DNA of 6,127 nucleotides from DATGYC01 sp035298385 (GTDB lineage: Bacteria; Bacillota; Sulfobacillia; Symbiobacteriales; Symbiobacteriaceae). Position 1 is the stretch's first letter. Each line of letters opens with the position of its first letter. This document shows, one piece after another, positions 5,017-6,127 of this stretch. The position numbers and the translations under genes were made by a program. The DNA is taken from NCBI GenBank assembly GCA_035298385.1, contig DATGYC010000124.1, positions 1 through 6,127 on the forward strand, in the 5' to 3' direction. The notes under the pieces were generated by a model. The model worked only from the letters and a program-made list of their open reading frames with translations, was not told the origin of the DNA and did no database searches.

Positions 5017-6009
5017 TTAGACCAGCGCCGATACGGGTGTCAGCAACCGCTCGAAGACCTCGGCAACGGTGAGGATCTCATTGATCTCGCCGATGCGCGG
5101 CCCACAGAAGACTAGGCCGTTCTCCGGCTCGCCCTTCTGGGAGCGATTGAGCGCGGTGTAGATGCAGTGCGACTCGACACCATCGCTATCGCGGTGGGCG
5201 CAGATCTTGAGGCACATGGCGCAGTTGACACCAGGCTGGGTGATCTTCGGCAGCTGCTCCTCCGTGTGCGGCACGATCGCCCGGGAGGCCATGCCGGTCG
5301 GGGACCAGTACTCAACCTGGCTGCCGGTCGCTGCCAACCAGGCCTCCTTCATCGCCTGCGAGGCCGAGGACTCGGCCGTCACGGCGAAGCGGATGCCCAT
5401 CTGGACGCCATCGGCGCCCATCGCCAGCGCCCGGTCGATATCCGAGCGGTCGAGGATGCCACCAGCGGCGATGACCGGACCCTTGAAGCCGTGCTCACGC
5501 AGGGCGGCGAGGACGGGCGGGAAGAGGTCCCAGGTGGAGATGTTGGGATCCTCCGGGCCCAGGTGCCCCCCGGCCTGGCCGCTCTCGACCACGACGTGGG
5601 TGATCCCTTCCGTCTTGGCCGCAATGCGGGCCGCCTTGACGGAGGAGATGATGCAGAGCGCCGGAATCCCAGCCGCTGCCAGCTTCTTGAACGGGCCACG
5701 GGCGAAGCCCGCACCGATGGTGACAAAGTCGACGCGTTCTCCGATGCAGACGTCGAGCAGATCGTCGAAGAGATACCCGGCATACATGAGGTTGACGCCA
5801 AAGAGACCCTCGGGCGAAAGCTCACGGGCCTTGCGGATGTGGCGGGCGAGCTCCTTCGGCGGGATGCCCATGCCACCAATCGTGCCAACGCCGCCCTGGT
5901 TGGCAACAGCCGAGACCAGTTCGGCCAGCGAGATCCGAATCGACATACCACCCTGAACGATCGCGTAACGGGCGGTCTTAGCTCCAATAGTGAGGCTCGG
6001 CAGGCTCAT
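5017..6009 (-). CDS. FMN-dependent nitronate monooxygenase / FabK-like oxidoreductase (NPD family)
   Basis: This 330-residue protein has the TIM-barrel pattern of the 2-nitropropane dioxygenase family, which includes nitronate monooxygenases (oxidising alkyl nitronates to carbonyl compounds and nitrite) and the enoyl-ACP reductase FabK. Visible parts are IVQGGMSIRIS (17-27), ANQGGVGTIGGM (36-47), FGVNLM (70-75), VESGQAGGHLG (141-151) with the likely catalytic His149, and the FMN-phosphate loops PVIAAGGI (178-185) and GADGVQMGIRF (198-208). A C-terminal extension holds Cys263, Cys266, Cys270 and Cys282, then a single Cys302; this is not needed for the barrel. The ATG at 6009 is chosen because GGAGG is 8 nt upstream; an in-frame ATG at 6078 lacks such a site and adds residues not expected in the family. 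It is alone on its strand here, ending at a strong hairpin. Family membership is firm; the substrate is not, since this family is often over-annotated. Confidence 0.9.
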   Translation of the reverse strand: MSLPSLTIGAKTARYAIVQGGMSIRISLAELVSAVANQGGVGTIGGMGIPPKELARHIRKARELSPEGLFGVNLMYAGYLFDDLLDVCIGERVDFVTIGAGFARGPFKKLAAAGIPALCIISSVKAARIAAKTEGITHVVVESGQAGGHLGPEDPNISTWDLFPPVLAALREHGFKGPVIAAGGILDRSDIDRALAMGADGVQMGIRFAVTAESSASQAMKEAWLAATGSQVEYWSPTGMASRAIVPHTEEQLPKITQPGVNCAMCLKICAHRDSDGVESHCIYTALNRSQKGEPENGLVFCGPRIGEINEILTVAEVFERLLTPVSALV

Positions 6010-6017
6010 CTGCTCAC

Positions 6018-6022
6018 CCTCC
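6018..6022 (-). promoter_or_regulatory. Shine-Dalgarno that fixes the oxidoreductase start
   Basis: GGAGG on the minus strand is 8 nt from the ATG at 6009. This excludes the longer frame beginning at 6078. Confidence 0.8.
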
Positions 6023-6043
6023 GTCGTTCGGTTTGTTATCTCC

Positions 6044-6071
6044 ATAGTAGGCGATCTTAATACCAGGTCAT
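6044..6071 (-). promoter_or_regulatory. Weak candidate promoter of the oxidoreductase gene
   Basis: On the minus strand ATGACC (6066-6071, four of six to the -35 consensus) and TACTAT (6044-6049, four of six to the -10 consensus) are 16 nt apart. Transcription would start about 30 nt before the ATG. TATTAA at 6057-6062 is an alternative -10 without a good partner. The remaining bases to the window end show no gene. Confidence 0.25.
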
Positions 6072-6127
6072 AGACCATTGCCGGTTGTTGAGCCGTGAGG
6101 TTAGAGGGATGGGTCTGCAGGTAGAGG

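Noticed and set aside
6010..6078. Longer N-terminus for the oxidoreductase
   Set aside because: The upstream ATG has no ribosome-binding site, and the family begins near the barrel strand that follows the ATG at 6009.

Overview
The window is GC-rich bacterial DNA with strong Shine-Dalgarno sites, GC-ending codons and tightly packed genes. The proteins (class III transaminases, a GNAT acetyltransferase, an FMN-dependent nitronate monooxygenase/FabK-like protein) are ordinary soluble metabolic enzymes. A GC-rich Gram-positive or Chloroflexota/Thermomicrobia-type genome would fit, but this is only an impression from protein style; there is no rRNA or marker gene to settle it. No transposase, integrase, CRISPR array, tRNA or phage gene was seen.

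Left block, minus strand (1-3406). Three genes lie in one direction and look like an operon: a GNAT N-acetyltransferase (2687-3406), then after 52 nt an omega-transaminase (1294-2634), then after 6 nt a GabT-type 4-aminobutyrate transaminase (1-1287, running off the left edge just short of its expected C-terminus). The gabT Shine-Dalgarno lies inside the last codons of the omega-transaminase gene, so the two are probably translationally coupled. The pair would suit catabolism of an omega-amine such as putrescine, GABA, beta-alanine or taurine: one enzyme removes an amino group from an amine or omega-amino acid onto pyruvate, the other moves the amino group of GABA onto 2-oxoglutarate. The dehydrogenase such a pathway needs is not in the window.

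Middle (3407-4077). This is a long non-coding gap between the divergent left operon and a rightward gene. It holds a candidate promoter with an overlapping 11-bp palindrome for the left operon, GCATGC elements one helical turn apart, and a strongly C-over-G stretch with several kinds of short repeats. The clearest is a run of eight 10-bp units in register (3746-3825). An AT-rich box at 4018-4027 is a possible -10 for the rightward gene. This gap is the least explained part of the window.

Right block (4078-6127). A 295-residue protein of unknown family (plus strand) has a basic disordered N-terminus, a compact core, an Ala/Pro/Thr/Glu linker and a C-terminal coiled coil. It converges on a minus-strand FMN-dependent oxidoreductase (5017-6009). 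A perfect 14-bp hairpin (4973-5004) sits between their stop codons as a shared terminator. The last 118 bases hold only the upstream region of the oxidoreductase gene.
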